In this document: positions 32,461 to 46,100 of the stretch, piece after piece
How the letters are laid out: each line of letters starts with the position of its first letter
Numbering within the stretch: position 1 is the first letter of the stretch
Assembly: GCF_964355755.1 (NCBI RefSeq)
Contig: NC_092675.1
Coordinates: 31,148,912-31,212,911 of the forward strand
DNA length: 64,000 nt
Direction: 5' to 3'
From: Antedon mediterranea
Taxonomy: Eukaryota; Echinodermata; Crinoidea; Comatulida; Antedonidae
Made by a program: the position numbers and the translations under genes
The notes under the pieces: generated by a model
Database searches by the model: none
What the model was told of the DNA's origin: nothing
What the model saw: only the letters and a program-made list of their open reading frames with translations

Positions 32461-35400
32461 AATAAAAACTAGTTTGGCATTATTAACAAATAGTGGTCGT
32501 TAAAAAAAGACAAGTGCATGCGCAATCACGATCAAAACCTGAATCTCAAATCTCAACCACGGACGGTATTCAATCCAAGGGTCAGACATTATTAAACGCG
32601 CCGGACAGCATTAAATTGTTGGAAAACGCCCGCGAACCCGTTGAAACATGCAATTGGACACTATCCAATGCTGAAAAGTGTCCACCCGGACACTTTTGAA
32701 TGATGGACACATTTCAATCTTACACCGGCAACAGACTTCAGAAAAGGGCTTTATAGGCCTACATAAGGGTTTTCTTTTCCAATTGAGAATTTTATACTAG
32801 AGTTGGATTTAATATGGTATCTATCCCTTGAGTTGACCTCCCGGTTGACCTGTTATAAAAACGTGCCTTAATTATTATTTATTGCATTTTTTAACGAAAT
32901 TTCAAATTCAGATTAAAAAGACATAGGCCTAGGCCTAATAAACGCCGAAATATCTGAAGACAAGGAGGAGAAAAAATACCAAACGCAAATTGCATGGTCA
33001 TTATGACGTAATTATATATGAATATATGAATTGAATGAACGTCACTGGAGTAGCGTTACACAGCAATTACTACAGTAGTGCACGGCTCATCAGCGAGCAG
33101 AACGTCAAACTTTAACGTTTCAATTGCCGCCCTCTAGAGGTTAATGGCACTCGTACGGTAGGCCTACCGTTTTTAAACTTCTAGTTCGAAATAATACACA
33201 CAATATACTTTTTTTTTAAATGTAATCAGAGGTTAAAGCATTAATTTCTATATATAGTAATAGTATAGTATAGTATAGTATAGTATAGAAAGCGGTATAT
33301 TAGGGGAAGCAGCCTATATATTACATCAAGAAAATTAGACTGGAATTCTGTTAATAGAGAGTACAAACATATTTCCACTCTGAAAACATTAATGTTATGG
33401 GTGTCGGATTCTTCATCATCATTTATCAACAATAAATATGCTAGTATTTGTGAAACCACCGCTCTATTTGAAATTAACAATTTTGATTTTGAAATAATAA
33501 TTGATTGATGTATTAATAGATGAACAAATTAAATATTTAACCTAAATATCTACGAAAAGGTGATTGGTTGCTGCTGCTTGGAGTTGTTTGTTCTGCCAAC
33601 GTGTATGCTAATGAAAAAACATTCTTGTTACCAACATATAATAAGGACCACACCTTTATCGCCAAATTGGTTTTCAATCATTTATCCTGGAATTGTGAGA
33701 ATTGTTGAAGGTACATAATTACATTCCTTGTAACTGTTGGATTTAGGTGTTTTTGTTGCGTTTCCCAACACACTTGAGTGTGAGACTATTTGCACACACA
33801 CAAACTGTTGGCTTCAGGTCGCGTTTCTAATTACCGTCTCTATGGCAACAAACTTCTCCAATTCCTAGGGTCATTGTAATTCATAAGTAGGCGAGATCGG
33901 GATTTGAATAATTTGGGCTATGTAATTAACGCCTGGTTTAATTTTTAAAATAATGCAAATACAGTGAGTAGATAAAGGTCGTATAAAGGCAATACAACAA
34001 TAGTTAACGGTTTCATTTATCGGTTTCAATGTGTGAGGATGCCCGAAACAACCTCTACCAGTCACGGTACACGTTCACGGTCTAAAAGTGAAGGACACGT
34101 CGGCCTGCGTTTCACCGACTGTGATTTAAACACTACGAAGATGGTGGTGCCTTATTCTACGGTGTGGTAACCAACGATGACAGTGGTTGATGTTACAATT
34201 ATTTTAACGTGTAAGTTTTTAATTGTTGATAAAGCTAGTTTACAAAGCTGTTTTTATTCATTGTACATTTCCTTTCATATCTTGTTCGTGTTGAACAATT
34301 GTTTGCTACTGTGTGGTGTAACATATGCTTACTTCCGCTATTATTGTCACAAGGCCTACTTTTATTTTTTAGTACTTTTTTAACAGAGGGGCCACCGATT
34401 AGTGGAGCATTCTGTGCATACGAGACCAACGTCCAAAAACCGAAAGTAGACACAAATCCGGGAATGGACTATCTAGACACTTAGGGAAAACAACATTACA
34501 ATGTGTGTGTAAACCTTTTATGTACCGCGTACCGTTGTAACATCACCATGCGGAACCTTGGGGATTACCCACTATTTCAAAATCCTGGATACGAACTTTA
34601 ATTTACATCGTCATGGTCATGGTGGTTTTATCGTACTTTTCCAACGATAGATTTTACTTCCTTTTTGTAAATACACCAACTCGTCAGCAAGTTTAGAAAA
34701 TAATTCGCAAGATTGCATTTATATTGAAAATAATTGAATAGTTTAGATTCGCATACAAGAAATCTAGGCCTAAACAGAGCTCGTAAAAGAAAAGAATACA
34801 CCCGTATTTTGGGATAGCGTAACCTTTAACCCCGTACCTACTGTATTCATCTTTATCATGTTTACGTAACGCCCACGTATTGACCTTTTCGTATGTTTAG
34901 ACCTGTACCCAAATTGTTGACCGTATGTACAGTGTATATTTAAATAGTGTTATGTATAAAGAAATGACTTGCATTTCTTTATCGTGCTATTTAAGGCAAA
35001 GGCCGCACCCGTTTATAACTCGATATGAAATACAATGTAGGCTAACAGACCGATATCGGTACCGATATTGTCAATTTATATTTACATGGTGTGACGACGA
35101 ACAGACCGAAATAGGTAGCAACAATAGTAAATTACATTTGTAGTTTGTACAGATACCAATATTTTCGATTTATATTTGGCCTACGCGGTGCCGGACGACG
35201 AATATCGATACAAGTAGACCGATGACAGACCGATATCGGTAGCAATACTACGTTTTGCATATATATTTTTTCCATTTGAACTAGCCTTAAGTTGTTGTAA
35301 CATCATCGGTACAAAGCATAATTATGACGTGGTAATGGGTGACTGGTTGTCGTGTTTTAAGTGTGAACTGTTGCAGGTGTCTTCATTCATCATGGGTGTT

Positions 35401-36281
35401 ACTTTCATCATTGCTTGCCGGTGCATTTTGTGTTGATTTAATCTTACTTTACCGCTCTTTTGAGACATAAGTTGAAATAATTAATGAAATATTGTACATT
35501 ACTCGAATATCTGGTAAAATTGCAATGACACCCTCTTAAATGTTAATGCACACTGTGACTAGCGCAATGACATATGAATCACCATAGTTTCGTTGCGCGT
35601 ACGTCCTTGCGTTGTGTCCTAGTGTAAACCAATCTTTACCGACCGACGGCCATGTATATCCTGTCCATGTTTTTCTATTGATCCAAAGTCCAATGTAATG
35701 TATGTTGGCATATCCTCATAAATGTTAAGTTACATGATGTAGTTCATAGAAACTTACAGAGCGTTATTAATGGCGGTTTCTGAGGTCGATGTTGGGTCAC
35801 GTTGCTCTCGGTACAAAGGTCATGATCATTAGATGTAGGCTGCTGACGCGGTTGATAACTATTACTTTAAATAGGCTATTTTGCAGTTTAATAATATGTA
35901 AATGTAATTTAATTTTAACCAAAAACCATTGTCTGACGGGCAATTTTAAAGTTTTTTTTTTTGCTTTAAATTACATTAAATAAGGTAAATAATGTTTGTG
36001 TCGATGAAGTTTTTGTGAAGTGAATAACTATTATGTGACATTAAAATGGCATATTTAAAAAAAAATTGTTTTAGGGGGTACATGATAGACGTCTATTCTA
36101 TACAAATGTGTATATCGTTTTACATGAACACATTGTGGTGACGTGACGTAATAATAGGCCAAATGTTATTAAAGAAATTATTATGCATAAATGTAAATAA
36201 TTTGGTGTAAAGGTAAGGGGGCGTAAGAAAGTTTTTCATGAATGAACCTCTTTCGTCACAGTTTAAAATGGTAAACTGTAA

Positions 36282-36439
36282 AGCTCTGTCTACACTATCA
36301 ATCTTTATGCGACAACAAATGTGATGCGTTCATATTATATACCAATGATGATATATCACTACCATATTAAGGCATAATACTACCATATTTGGTATCACAC
36401 ATTTTTTGTCAAAACTAGATTAATAGTGTAGACAGAGCT
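36282..36439. mobile_element. MITE, AGCTCTGTC family
   Basis: Ends AGCTCTGTCTACACTATCAA and TTAATAGTGTAGACAGAGCT are inverted repeats, with the same inner CACTACCATATTA blocks as the copy at 1589. Flanks are TAA (left) and TTA (right). Confidence 0.78.
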
Positions 36440-38307
36440 TTAGAAATCCGGTGTTGTCCTGGCCGCCGCCAAGCGTACGTGTACATCACTCAAATATCTT
36501 GTTTTGTATTTTCTATAGACGTTCTGTATGACTTTGGTCACGAGTAATGCCGGGCGTGTTTTCACTGTTAAAACATGGTTGCTTTTATCCATATTTGTTT
36601 AAGATCGTAGAGTTGTTTGCAAACCTGATCGACGCATTGTTCCTGAACTTCACGATCGACGCTGTTTAGTATACACTGTACTGTAGGTAATAGCTACAGA
36701 TTGTTCCAGAACAACCACCGTGGATATTGTCATTACCTAAACCTAACATAAAGGTAGATTATTTTATTTCTTTATCTATACAAACTATAAAATCAGCTCT
36801 TTCAGAACAGTCTGTAGAAGATGTACGTTTCTGTTTTGCAGTTAGAGACTACGTCCCCTGAACAGAGGCTGTGGGTGGTTGAACAGAGGCTATGGGTGGT
36901 TGAAGAGTCGAATCTCATCGGATCCATTTTTAAGACTGATACGCTTTTCAGTTCCAGTGACTACTACCGAATACAATTGCGTATTGCCATGTCAACCTTA
37001 TCTTCATAAGCCTTCATTTTGGATTCGTCACTGGGATGACGTATCTTGCTACTGATTTTGAGAATTCGTCCCAGAACAGATGTTTTGTTGCCAATGGTCA
37101 GCAGAACCCCCGGCAGAACCAATGGACATTGAAATAGGCAAGATGTTGGCATAGCTGAGTAGTATTGAATTCAGCCGTGCCTCCGTACTGCCAATTTCAT
37201 GTCTATATTTTCAACCGTTCACTTTTTTGCAGAATATCGCAGACTGACTCCAAAAACTTGTATTTCAAGTGTTTATTCGTTTGTATACGCTGTACGATAT
37301 TGCAATGAAAGGTCTGGTGTAGTAGCCAGATTGTTCCTAAACCTAAAAATGGGCCTAAACATAAAATCAGGACCATTTCTAAGCCTATTAATATTATAGT
37401 ATTCGGTGTGTATTTTAGTTAAACACTACAAATGGAATGTTTTGTCATGTGGATGACATCATCGTCAGGAGGGCAGCGTCTGATACGCAGAACCTTCAGA
37501 CTGCTTTATTACGTGTTCATATTCTCCTCCTGAATAGCTCATTATTAACAAATTAAGTATGAATTTTTAGTAATTTGACAACATTTTACGGTCGATAAGG
37601 TCACCATTTGAATCTAGTATATTGTTTCCAATAGTGAATACATCGCTATTGTGTATTAGTTCCTTCTTTCAAAAAATTATCCACGCCTTGTTGGACATAT
37701 TATATTATTGTTAGTTTCAAGATATTAAGTTTCCCGTATTTTCTTGCTTCATTCAATGGTATTCTTCGTCTAATTACATGACCCCCTTTCCTTTATAAGG
37801 TCGATCTGTATTTTATTGGACGGTATGCTTTGCAATATTTTTTATTTCCAGTATTTTATTCTTTTATATAATTTTAAACTTTCTGGATTAACGAACTTTT
37901 CAAACTGTTTATCCGTCACGATCTGGCCCACGTGATTGCTGGCATAATAGATGTAAGGCCTATAATATAATATTGATCGAGATCACCTCCCTGACTCTTG
38001 GTCTACAAACCCTGGGCCTTAGCATATCATTCTCTATGACCTTTAGCCTAGAGAAACTACCTCAAATAAGTAAACGTGGCAAAGAGATCGTGAAGAGTAG
38101 TAAACACTACTAAATACAAAATGTATTTACACACGGACACTTGTCAACAGTGTGCTGTCATATCATATCACCCCATGATAATATGATAAAAAATGACCCT
38201 CTTATAGTTACTAGTAGTTGATGTTGCGTAATCACCTACCCGCCGTACAACTTTTTTGTTCATACGCATCCAACAAGTAACTCATCAATATTACAGGATG
38301 GATTAAC

Positions 38308-38327
38308 CAGGGAGTTGCAACTCCCTG
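38308..38327. mobile_element. 20-bp CAGGGAG hairpin between 7-bp direct repeats
   Basis: CAGGGAGTTGCAACTCCCTG, a perfect palindrome, is flanked on both sides by GATTAAC (38301-38307 and 38328-38334). It pairs with the element at 23267-23288. Confidence 0.6.
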
Positions 38328-38383
38328 GATTAACTATTTTATAAGTTATCATGATTATAAACGTCTCATTTGAGGCTTAGGGA

Positions 38384-38465
38384 GTGGAGTTACAATCCTG
38401 GAACTAGGCGACGATTGATCCCCGGACCTTGGGATTGCCAAGTAAGGATTTTAACCACCAAGCTA
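38384..38465 (-). repeat. tRNA-derived SINE-like head
   Basis: On the minus strand TAGCTTGGTGGTTAAAATCC (A-box-like) and GGTCCGGGGATCAATCGTC (B-box-like) are spaced as in a tRNA. The ends do not pair well. Low certainty. Confidence 0.35.
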
Positions 38466-38619
38466 TTTTTTATATTTTACAATTTTTGTTTTTATTATTA
38501 TCTTTCTCAATGAGAGGATGCACACACAGACAGTAAATCTAAAAACTCAACCACGATCAATATGGAAACCCTACGGAAACAATATTACAGTTTGGTTGTA
38601 CATGCAGCTTATTTTGGAT

Positions 38620-38743
38620 TCCCACTTGGACGTAAGCGCACCGCAGGTAATTTGACCAATCACGACGTGATTGATCATCCGAACTATTGTAATTGGTCAA
38701 ATAACTTGCGGCGCTCACGTCATTGCGTTGCGTCGAAATGGGA
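38620..38743. mobile_element. MITE-like foldback, second copy of the GACGCAACG family
   Basis: Left end TCCCACTTGGACGTAAGCGC and right end GCGTTGCGTCGAAATGGGA are imperfect inverted repeats. The interior AATTGGTCAAATAACTTGCG matches the copy at 9821-9957. Confidence 0.55.
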
Positions 38744-39416
38744 AGCAAGCCTTCTGAGCAAGCTAAATTTGTTGCAATTATAATATAATAACTGAATTTG
38801 ATAACTATTGAATAAAACGTGCGTGTTCATTACTCGATTGAAAGCACTATTTTACATTATGGCGGTATTGACGCTGTAAACGTATTGGGCTATTAATATT
38901 AGCTTTGTAATTGCTCTTAGTAAACACATGGTTAGGGTCAACTTGATAATGTATGATTAGCCTCCCACTTCATCAACAACAACACTGATATGATAGCACT
39001 GTTTCTCGTGATGATGTTTGATGCTACAAATCACCATCTTGGACAACCGAGTTATTAAATTGCCATGGTAACCATCTTCTTCTGAGCGTATTGCAGCATA
39101 AACCAGTTGGGTTCATGTGCGCATCAATGTAATGATGTGCTGTTCTAGACGATGTGCATGCTGGGTGAGCTACCATTGCTACAACATTTCAGTGGGGTAC
39201 AGAAATAATACAGCATTTAGAGACTCACATCAGTGTGAATCCTACTCATAGTAGGCCTATAACACACTTGATTTGTCTTTGTCACTGAAACTTGATACGT
39301 ACCGTAGTAGTCGCATTTTTATAGAAATAACAATGACAAGATTTAGATTTCGATATATTTTAGATTTTAAGCAAATAAAATACTAGATTACACGCCAGGA
39401 AGAATGACATTCACCA

Positions 39417-39506
39417 TTCTATATGGTTATGGGTAGATGTAATTATCCTTGGTTCATTTTGTTCTATATGGTTATGGGTAGATGTAATTATCCTTGGTTC
39501 ATTTTG
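39417..39506. repeat. 45-bp tandem duplication
   Basis: TTCTATATGGTTATGGGTAG ... TTCATTTTG occurs twice head to tail without differences. Confidence 0.9.
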
Positions 39507-39544
39507 TTCTGTTTCCCTTGCTTGACGTCATCTGTTTTTTGTGA

Positions 39545-39652
39545 TATATTTCTGGTGTGGTTTATTTTAAAAATGATGTATTTGTATGTTTTCTGTACCA
39601 TTTTAAAATGTATTTTATGTATGGACAGAATAAATTCAATCAATCAATCAGA
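39545..39652 (+). mobile_element. LINE 3' tail remnant
   Basis: GTATTTTATGTATGGACAGAATAAA followed by (TTCAATCAATCA) has the look of a CR1/L2-type LINE end with a short tandem tail. No ORF remains. Confidence 0.4.
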
Positions 39653-40179
39653 TATTTCAATAAAATGTTAATAATTGACAACTTTGTAAGAAACGAGTTC
39701 TACCGTCAAATAGACTTTGAACCGAAGCATTATGAACGTCAACATCCCGTCGTTCCTTAAACAAACAAACTGATTAATTTCGTTCGATAATATACAATAT
39801 ATTAATACAAAATCAGCTACATATAAAACACGTGGAAATGAATATGCCGCGCTTGTAAGATAAGACAAAATATATAAATTATTAAACAGCACATTTTAGT
39901 AACACTATTATATTGCCTTTATTTATCCACGCCATGTTTTAATACAATTATTTCGCTCATCTCGACTTTTTGAAATAGTTCCTGATTAAATTTGAAACAT
40001 AGTGTGAACAGACACTAACAAAAACGACGGAGTGGGGGTTAGTAAGGGGGAGGGTTTTGGGAGGAGGTGGGTTTTAGGGGTTAGTGGCAACAAAAAAAAG
40101 AACGTTTAACCGTAGATGTAAATAACACTATGGTTTAACTTACCTCTCTCTGACTCAAATTAGAATTTAGCTACGATTT

Positions 40180-41575
40180 GTTGTATAGTCTGAAATGATA
40201 ACTGGGTTGTTGTATATAGTCTGAAATGATAACTGGGTACTGTAGTTGTATTCTGAAATGATAACTGGGTTGTTGTATATAGTCTGAAATGATAACTGGG
40301 TTGTTGTATATAGTCTGAAATGATAACTGGGTACTGTAGTTGTATTCTGAAATGATAACTGGGTTGTTGTATATAGTCTGAAATGATAACTGGGTTGTTG
40401 TATATAGTCTGAAATGATAACTGGGTTGTTGTATATAGTCTGAAATGATAACTGGGTTGTTGTATATAGTCTGAAATGATAACTGGGTTGTTGTATATAG
40501 TCTGAAATGATAACTGGGTTGTTGTATATAGTCTGAAATGATAACTGGGTAGTTGTATTCTGAAATGATAACTAGGTAGTTGTATATAGTCTGAAATGAT
40601 AACTGGGTTGTTGTATATAGTCTGAAATGATAACTGGGTAGTTGTATTCTGAAATGATAACTGGGTTGTTGTATATAGTCTGAAATGATAACTGGGTAGT
40701 TGTATTCTGAAATGATAACTGGGTAGTTGTATCTGAAATGATAACTGGGTAGTTGTATTCTGAAATGATAACTGGGTTGTTGTATATAGTCTGAAATGAT
40801 AACTGGGTAGTTGTATTCTGAAATGATAACTGGGTAGTTGTATTCTGAAATGATAACTGGGTAGTTGTATTCTGAAATGATAACTGGGTTGTTGTATATA
40901 GTTTGAAATGATAACTGGGTAGTTGTATTCTGAAATGATAACTGGGTTGTTGTATATAGTCTGAAATGATAACTGGGTAGTTGTAGTCTGAAATGATAAC
41001 TGGGTAGTTGTAGTCTGAAATGATAACTGGGTTGTTGTATATAGTCTGAAATGATAACTGGGTAGTTGTATTCTGAAATGATAACTGGGTAGTTGTATTC
41101 TGAAATGATAACTGGGTTGTTGTATATAGTCTGAAATGATAACTGGGTAGTTGTATTCTGAAATGATAACTGGGTAGTTGTATTCTGAAATGATAACTGG
41201 GTTGTTGTATATAGTCTGAAATGATAACTGGGTTGTTGTATATAGTCTGAAATGATAACTGGGTTGTTGTATTCTGAAATGATAACTGGGTAGTTGTATT
41301 CTGAAATGATAACTGGGTAGTTGTATTCTGAAATGATAACTGGGTAGTTGTATATAGTCTGAAATGATAACTGGGTTGTTGTATATAGTCTGAAATTATA
41401 ACTGGGTTGTTGTATATAGTCTGAAATGAAAGCTGGGTTGTTGTATTCTGAAATGATAACTGGGTTGTTGTATATAGTCTGAAATGATAACTGGGTTGTT
41501 GTATTCTGAAATGATAACTGGGTTGTTGTATATAGTCTGAAATGATAACTGGGTTGTTGTATTCTGAAATAAATA
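40180..41575. repeat. Two-unit minisatellite (31 bp and 27 bp), about 48 copies
   Basis: Two unit types alternate irregularly. The long one has TTGTATATAGTCTGAAATGA and the short one TTGTATTCTGAAATGATAAC; both end in GATAACTGGGT. The junction base varies (GGGTTG or GGGTAG), and two units near 40235 and 40330 carry an extra ACTG. The minus-strand frames of 367-474 codons across it are artefacts. Confidence 0.93.
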
Positions 41576-43127
41576 TTGATTTGGAATAAATACAATATGT
41601 GTATACATTCATGTTTAATGTTTGCTTATATTTATTGTTTGTTAATCTACTTTTATTAGGTATTGCATTAAACATAATTTAACTGTGATTGACAGCCTGA
41701 GTATTTATCATCGTTAGTTTAATCAGGGAATGGTGAAAAGCTTTATATATAATATTAAGATAATAAACTAATTTTGGTTACATAATTTATATATTTATCA
41801 GGTACAGTATATAGCACGAACACAACAAACGCCCTCTTATTTGTAAACTTGAACGACCCATTTGTAAGAATGTGTTTAGTATTTTTTTCTGGTACACCTG
41901 TGTACTAATATGCAAATTCAAATTTATTCACGTATGGCAAACCAACAATGTATAGAGGATAGTTTGCAAATAAACAGAATGATTATCTGGACTGTATTAC
42001 CTGTTGAGATGTGTACAACCTACAAATTAATATATGAGGCAATACGTAGACTAATTCCATCATCGACCGACAAGATATGAACAATTGCTTGAGGAAAGAT
42101 AGTTTAATAAATTCTGAGATTTTCTCGGCTATTTATTAAACTACGCTACCTCACTATGTAAACCTTTAAACAATTCCAGTTTTCTCTTTTTATTTATCAT
42201 TCGTAGTGACCCGTTTCAACTGTCACTATTATGTTAATTTAATGGTGTCTTGTTGTAATCAATAATACATAACCAACGTTAATATTTTCATTGTAATATG
42301 AACTGTATTGCATTGTATAGATACTGAAGCCACGTGGTCGATATGAAAGGTGTATGGCGATGATGACGTTGACGCGGATGTTTCATTATGATATTTTTGT
42401 ATGCTAAATTGGTGTTACGCATTTACCTCCAAATGACAAATGTGTATGAATAATATCGTTTTTAAGCAAAATTAATTATCAATTTTGATAAAACAAGAAT
42501 TGAAAGTATAATGAAAGGGATTAATAAATTGTGTTATTGACTGTTAATGTTAACATTGTTTGATATTCATTGGGTATATTTCGCATATTTGGACAATAAA
42601 GAAAAAATGAAACTGATGCTGAACTGAATAATAGTCTACCATAACTGGCGATGTTTTGCCGCAAATAACTATTTGAAAAACTCATAGCTAGATATAAGAA
42701 AGAAATCCGAAGTCTTATCATTATTATTCTCTTTATGGAAAAACTTGATTTTTTAAACGATGAGGGTGCATTAGTAGAATACCTGTGGCATAAAAATAAA
42801 TATGGCAACGGCGCATGGGCCATGGAGTAGGCCTACCTCCATGCTGCGCATAAATCAACGCTTTCGATTCGCGCAAAATAAGAAACAGGCTTTATAATGA
42901 ACTGCTATATAATTACTTAGGAAGCTTAGGAAGTTGTACAGTTAAAAACAAAACATGTCGACATTGATATAAATTCCAATAACTCATCATGGTATGTCGA
43001 CATCGCATTCTCCCTACCTACCTAAATTTGTTGTCTCTTTGTACATTATGTATAAATACTATTATCGTATCGTAGGATAGATATGTAATTTAGTTATAAT
43101 AAATGTGTTTTCTTTCTGACAAGTGAC
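41576..43127. other. AT-rich intergenic stretch, no gene seen
   Basis: No domain or splice-consistent exon on either strand. The 3' UTR of the IgGFc-binding-domain gene should begin at 43127 and run leftward. Confidence 0.5.
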
Positions 43128-46100
43128 TCACAAATTCATTTCACATGGAAATGACATTGTTACACTTTTTGTATGACTGTAAATAATACATGTAAAGAGG
43201 GCGCCATTTACAGTGGAAACTTCATACACTCCATGGGCTAATTCAACTCGCGCGTAGCAAAATACTGATGCATCGGTCAGTTGTGACCATTGCGGATTTA
43301 GTGCTTGACCATTCAACCTGAGATTAAATATGTCGACACATTTGGTCACAATATTTATGTACGTGTGGTAGATTCTAGGACTGCCTGTTACCATGGTTAC
43401 ATTGTAAGTCATAAACTTTACTTTAGAGACGGTCTGTGAACTTGCTGGGATCAATGTCATAGATGGGTTCGAATAGCCAGTGCAGCCACTACACGTCAAC
43501 GTGTTGTATACCGAATACTGCACGACTTGAACTGGTTGATTCGAAATTACTTGTAGTGCGTGTTTATTATTTCCACCCAGGTAAAGATCATGAAATTGAC
43601 CTCTATCAATGTAAATGATCTCGCCACCAACACTCACAAATGTCCGGTCTGTACTCGAGATTATTCTCGCCGTAGTTTGACTTTTCATATAACCATCAAA
43701 AGCAACAAGAGCAAAATTCGAACCCCATGAACTTGCAGGAATCAACTGTTCCACCATATGGTCACAGCTATTCCTGTTGCTAAGGACGCCTATTCCTGTG
43801 CCATACTTGTAAAAGACGCCGCCACAGTCTGAACCTGAGAATACAGCGATACGATGATCACCTCTGATGTAGGTTCCTGTAAGGTCCATTATACTTTCGA
43901 GTTGAACTGCTTCAAGTCTGTCCATATACAGTTCTATAATATCACCACTGTTAAACGTTTTACCTTCATAAGTTACCTGCTGTGTTGTCGATACAGCAAC
44001 TTTAGTTGCGTCACGTGTTGCTACGATTACAACAGTTGAGAATTGACTGAGCGTGCGCCGTTGAAGGGTGACACCTGTAACTACGTAATATTCTCGGCCT
44101 AGTTTTTCTACTGGTAATGCAAGAAAACCATCCGAACTAAGAAACTGAACATCATTTATCCCATATACGGTAAGTTGTTGAGAACTTTTTATATAGATGG
44201 CGCTGTTGATAGGCCGTGAACCAAATTCAATTGTATCTGGTGGAAGTTCAACTAGTCGTGCTTCACCAGGCGCCAATTGTATATTGTTATTTTCATAGAA
44301 CATACCAGGACTACTAATGTTAACAACATTTGGGTTATTTCCGTTGAGTAAGTGAATCTTTGGACCTTCTGTATCTAGATATGATGGACCGTTTTGAATG
44401 AATCCTATGAAGTATTCGGACCCTTCAGTTGTATCGGCAATCTCGATAATTGAATCTATACGAGAAAATATTGTATTTTGTCATTACTTCAATAAAATAA
44501 ATATATCACATTAAGTATAGATCACAATCTATAAATTTCGTGGAATAAGATAGACATATGCATGGCCTAATTTTGGTTCCTGAAAGCCTTATCTATGAGG
44601 TACAATGCTATTAATTAATACAATTGAATTTATATAATGTAGGCCTATGATATTGTTTGTTTGTTTATTAAATTCTAAATAAGTTCACACGTTTACTGAC
44701 CACTTTGTTTAATTTCTGCTGGTTTAACAGATGAAGTTCCTTCAGCAACTGATAATACAAAAGTCGATGACGTACTAAACCCATAGAGAAGGACTGACGC
44801 AGTGATTAAGGAGGAAGGCGTCCACACACGATAGTCACCTTTGGGGAGATGCGTTCTAGCGACACAATAGTTCCCGTCATTTCGGCTCATCCATGTCAAC
44901 CTTGAAGTCAGTGGTCCTTGAAGGATAACGTGGTTTTTATGTTTGCATTTTGTTACCACTGTAGCAAAATTAGTAAAATTTGTTATGTAACTCCCAAAAT
45001 GTAGTTCATCAAACGTTGAAAAAGACAGAGAATCTGAAAACAAACTTGTAGGTGGAATGAGCGCCATTGATGGCGATGACTTGCCAGAACACTCATCGCA
45101 TAACAATGGCATTGACATCGTGAATTGCGCAACAAGGATCGGTTTTGATGAGCTAATCACAATCCCAGTTTTATCGAACATGAGTGAATCAGAAAACTCT
45201 GCTCTGTTTAGTATCATATCACGGGCACCAGAGCGCTGGACAACTGTATTGTCCTTAGCAGCAAGAATCCTTATTGTACTGATACCACTTTCATACCCTA
45301 AAAATGGCGCCATAACAAATGTTTGTCCCCAGCTTCTTAGAGGTGGAATCATACTTGCCATATGTCCACATTCAAAGCTTGAATCCGCATCAGCATCACT
45401 AAATCCGCAATCATTTCCAGCAGTAATAGCCACCGGGAAGGTGCTTCTAACAACAGATCCCGTCAGGTCACCGTTACTCTTAAATTGCAATGCGTCAAGT
45501 TGTGACATGATAAAGCTCGCTTCTTGTCCACGTTTATAGGAATTTGTTTGAAAGTCAACGTCGGCAGAAAAGGTTATGGTAACATGTGTTTTATCTTGAA
45601 CTGCAGTTACGACGAACTCTGAGTGTCGACCAGGTTGTGACAATGTTGAAGAGGTTATGATCAAGTAACTTTGTCCAAGTCGATGCACAGGCAGAACCAT
45701 AAACCCATCTATACTCATCGGGTGATTGTCAGAAAACGCATGGATAGAGATATCGTAACTTGATTCAATATAAAGTGCGACACTCTGGTTGTCGGAATTG
45801 CGAGCAATATAGTTTTCTGGAAGTCTGATAACTTTAAATGAGTTAGCAAGAACGCTAAAGCGTTCACTCACGACGTTATCTGCTGATGATATGCGTATTG
45901 CCGTTGTAATAGCGTTTCCACTCATAATCCGTATGCTAGGCCCTTTGCCTTTCCTAATATTCTCAGGAAAAGTAAAAACAAAAGCTGTCCCTTTAGAAAC
46001 CAACATCTCGGGTTTCCAGTTTGTTTCTAGAAAAAAAAAAGAAAATGTTCAATCAAGTTCATAAATGCTCTCGCAAAATGGCACTCTCTCATAGATGATC

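Larger units (their letters stand above)
32461..40179. other. Gene-poor stretch with scattered repeats
   Basis: No splice-consistent exon or known domain was found on either strand. It holds an inverted copy of the 17038-17110 repeat at about 32655-32735, a (TATAG)n run near 33262-33288, diverged GACCGATATCGGTA blocks at 35040-35245, two MITEs, a CAGGGAG hairpin and a 45-bp duplication (listed separately). A short frame at 36821-37009 shows a 21-bp duplication but no recognisable protein. Confidence 0.5.

Noticed and set aside
36821-37009. Short plus-strand frame with a 21-bp duplication
   Set aside because: No known domain, no clear splice partners and no composition different from its surroundings.
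40171-41675. Long minus-strand frames (474 and 367 codons)
   Set aside because: They follow from the 31/27-bp minisatellite; two overlapping frames stay open for the same reason.
45057-45539. 160-codon plus-strand frame
   Set aside because: It is antisense to the well-supported IgGFc-binding domain B exon.
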